A stretch of DNA of 64,000 nt from CAWCKS01 sp963796195. GTDB taxonomy: Bacteria; Pseudomonadota; Alphaproteobacteria; Rhizobiales; Xanthobacteraceae. Numbering within the stretch: the stretch's first letter is position 1; each line of letters begins with the position of its first letter. Position numbers and translations under genes: made by a program. The DNA is taken from the NCBI GenBank assembly GCA_963796195.1, contig CAWCKS010000004.1, forward strand, positions 62,001 through 126,000. Reading direction: 5' to 3'. The notes under the pieces were generated by a model that ran no database searches, had not been told where the DNA came from, and saw nothing but the letters and a program-made list of their open reading frames with translations. Below are positions 62,226-64,000 of the stretch, piece by piece.

Positions 62226-62678
62226 CTAGTCGCGATCGTTCGTCGTAAAGAACGCGTCGAGCGCGAAGCGCGCGGTTGGTGTCAACTTGTGCCGAATTTT
62301 TGCAAGATCGCCAGGCGCAACCACGTAAAGCGTGCCTTCGGTCACGACGATCTTGTCACGCGGGATGTCGCGCACCAGAAAGAAATCGCCGCGAAACGTC
62401 CCACCCTTTCGCTCCGTGTCCTCGCCTTCGCGGCTCGCAAGCGGTACAAATCGCTCCGGCACAATGTCATAGGTTAGCTCTTCGGCAAGCTCGCGTACCA
62501 CACACTCGAGCGCGCTCTCATCGTCCTCACGATGCCCGCCGAATAACCCGATCCCACCTGGATAAATGATGTCAGGCTTGTCGTCGCGGAGCTGCAGCAG
62601 CAGATCGCCTGATGTGTCTACGACGACGGCCGCAGCGATCGCGCGATGTGTTACTTTCAAGCTATGCCCCGTTTGCAT
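62226..62678 (-). CDS. NUDIX hydrolase
   Basis: 150 residues. The Nudix box occupies residues 47-68, beginning GGHREDDESALE and ending RELAEEL, with the catalytic Glu pair in place. AIAAAVVVDTSGDLLLQLRD before it is the usual beta strand. Substrates are nucleoside diphosphates linked to other groups; specificity is unknown. It shares the intergenic region with element copy C. Confidence 0.9.
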   Translation of the reverse strand: MQTGHSLKVTHRAIAAAVVVDTSGDLLLQLRDDKPDIIYPGGIGLFGGHREDDESALECVVRELAEELTYDIVPERFVPLASREGEDTERKGGTFRGDFFLVRDIPRDKIVVTEGTLYVVAPGDLAKIRHKLTPTARFALDAFFTTNDRD

Positions 62679-62825
62679 TCGTCAAAACGTCCGCAGCCTG
62701 CAGTCCGATCTGGACCTGGGCGCAAGACGGCGGCAATCTAGCGCTCTCGCCAATCGCGGCAAGCCTCGCTTGGAGGCACCGTGGCCCAATCACGTCGACT
62801 GGGGAAATCAGGGGAAGGAAAGAGA

Positions 62826-63203
62826 ATGTTCTCGCACGTCATGATCGGCACCAACGACCTCGCCAAAGCCAAGGGATTCTACGACAAGCTGCTGGCGACG
62901 CTCGACATACCGCCCGGGCGTGTCGATCGGCACCGCGTGTTTTACCGTACGCCGACCGGCGTGTTCGCAGTGTCGCTGCCGATCGACGGCAAGCCCGCAT
63001 CCCATGCCAATGGTGGCACCATCGGCTTTGCCTGCTCGTCGCCTGAACAGGCGGCGGCCTGGCACGCTGCCGGCGTCGCCGCCGGCGGCAAGTCGATCGA
63101 AGATCCGCCCGGCGTGCGCGAAGGGGCCGCCGGAAAGGTCTATCTCGCCTATTTGCGCGATCCCGACGGCAACAAGATCTGCGCCCTGCATCGGATGAAG
63201 TGA
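62826..63203 (+). CDS. VOC family protein (glyoxalase/bleomycin resistance-like)
   Basis: 125 residues from ATG 62826 (GGAAAGAG just upstream). Typical single-module VOC: MFSHVMIGTNDLAKAKGFYDK, then HANGGTIGFACSSPEQAAAWH and YLAYLRDPDGNKICALHR, in which the paired strands hold the metal site. It acts on a small molecule, or may be a lyase/dioxygenase. It overlaps the end of the opposite-strand acetyltransferase only if that gene's end is extended by the frame change noted there. Confidence 0.88.
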   Translation: MFSHVMIGTNDLAKAKGFYDKLLATLDIPPGRVDRHRVFYRTPTGVFAVSLPIDGKPASHANGGTIGFACSSPEQAAAWHAAGVAAGGKSIEDPPGVREGAAGKVYLAYLRDPDGNKICALHRMK

Positions 63204-64000
63204 TTTCGTTTCGTGGCCGGCAGCTTCCGCACCCAGGCGCGCGCCAGCGTCAGCGGAGCGAAAGCCCAGGCGCGCATAAAGATGCTTGGGCTGTTCGCTC
63301 GCGAGCGCGCCGAGGAAGATGGTGTGACACCCGTCGGCGCGCAGACGATCGGTGAAGGCCGCGATCATTGCGGTCGCGATGCCCTTGCGCCGCGCTGATT
63401 GCAGCGTGAACAAATCCTCGATCATGCCGACGCCATTCGGGGCGGCGGCATAAGCGCCGTAAGCCACGGCGACACCGTCCTGCATCGCCAGGTGAAAATG
63501 ATAGGCGCTGCTTTTCGCGCGATAGCCGGCAACAACGGCAGCGCTGAAATCTTCGGACAGCTCGTGGTCGCCGGTGCGCCGGCCTTCGGCGTGATCAGCG
63601 ATCACGAGCTTGAGCAATTCGGCCCAATCGGTGTCGCTATTGACGGGCTTGAGCTCGACCGAGGCGCCGCGATCCGTCAACTCGCCTCGCAACACCATCT
63701 GGATCGTGACGGGCCGCTCCTCGAAATCGTCGAGCGCAAGCCGCGCGAGGAAGGCGTCTGACGTGAAGCAATCGGTGTGCACAACGCGCCATGGCGTATG
63801 GGCGAGATGCTCCTCCATCGCCGCAAATACGGCGTCGATCTCATCCGTAGTTCGCGCCGTGACCTCATCGGCATGGTTGGCATCCCAAACGTCGGGACGC
63901 GCCGGGTCGGCGACAATGTGACAGTGAGGCGCTGCGATCTGGTTGTTGCCAAGCCGGCGCTGCCACCGATAGGCCTCGGCGATCGCGCCTACGAGTTCGA
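63149..64000 (-). CDS. GNAT-family acetyltransferase (partial, start beyond right edge; C-terminal frameshift likely)
   Basis: The frame is open to the right edge (ELVGAIAEAYRWQRRLGNNQ), so its start lies outside the window. The acetyl-CoA site is present: MIEDLFTLQSARRKGIATAMIAAF and KHLYARLGFRS. After FRS near 63260 the frame runs on antisense through the VOC gene, while a one-base shift gives PLTLARAWVRKLPATK, a usual end for this family, and stops near 63149. I give that end; the uncorrected frame stops at 62808. Substrate unknown. Confidence 0.75.

Noticed and set aside
1..64000. CRISPR arrays, insertion sequences and rRNA
   Set aside because: No spaced direct repeats, transposase frames with inverted ends or rRNA sequence were seen; the only repeated elements are the REP-like palindromes and the three-copy element.

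Overview
The window is GC-rich alphaproteobacterial chromosome. Gene content and small-protein families point to Bradyrhizobium or a close relative (Rhodopseudomonas/Afipia lineage): an NDUFS4-like complex I subunit, OpgC, an HWE sensor kinase, several short secreted or soluble proteins of a type common in that group, and intergenic palindromes of a Bradyrhizobium kind. This placement is inference from protein content, not from a marker gene.

Layout. 1-7.3 kb holds unlinked single genes: a TetR regulator, a PNPOx-like flavoprotein, a MetE-C-like enzyme, a class III cyclase with TPRs, an alpha/beta hydrolase and a HAD phosphatase. 7.3-12.6 kb is a compact operon: an isocitrate-lyase-family enzyme, an aconitase/LeuC-like subunit, its LeuD-like partner, an MmgE/PrpD dehydratase and a GntR/HutC regulator, preceded by a 20-bp near-perfect palindrome. 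12.8-15.6 kb holds a soluble MCP-tip/Cache protein and a membrane-anchored hydrolase. 15.6-27.8 kb is a long minus-strand operon: peptide-type ABC importer (binding protein, two permeases, two ATPases), a double-domain class III CoA-transferase, a single-chain biotin carboxylase-BCCP-carboxyltransferase and a methyltransferase, divergent from a GntR/FCD regulator. 28.7-33.2 kb holds tRNA-Arg(UCU), an orphan BrnA-type antitoxin, a two-subunit acyl-CoA carboxylase and the NDUFS4-like protein. 33.4-50.5 kb contains OpgC, two paralogous triple-GAF c-di-GMP enzymes (one GGDEF-EAL, one GGDEF only), a MetX-like hydrolase, an SPFH protein, tRNA-Pro(UGG), an orphan Tat-type solute-binding protein, a broken chromate transporter, an extradiol dioxygenase, a PilZ protein and an HWE kinase. 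50.8-62.2 kb holds two separated pieces of a prophage (holin-like genes and a wrecked portal gene; terminase small-like and large genes) with unrelated metabolic genes between them. 62.2-64 kb has NUDIX, VOC and a truncated GNAT gene.

Two features cut across the layout. First, a roughly 115-bp element occurs three times (53.6, 55.3 and 62.1 kb), always in the same orientation. Each copy carries a promoter-like pair overlapping a 17-bp palindrome and, about 50-60 bases downstream, a strong hairpin with a T-run. It may encode a small RNA or be a phage promoter/terminator leader. Second, many conserved genes are split by small frameshifts, clustered at 16-22, 28-33, 46, 52-53 and 58-60 kb while long neighbouring stretches are intact. 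Several lie in 4-5 base homopolymers and may be sequence errors. The chromate transporter also lacks an internal segment of about 20 codons, which points to real decay there.
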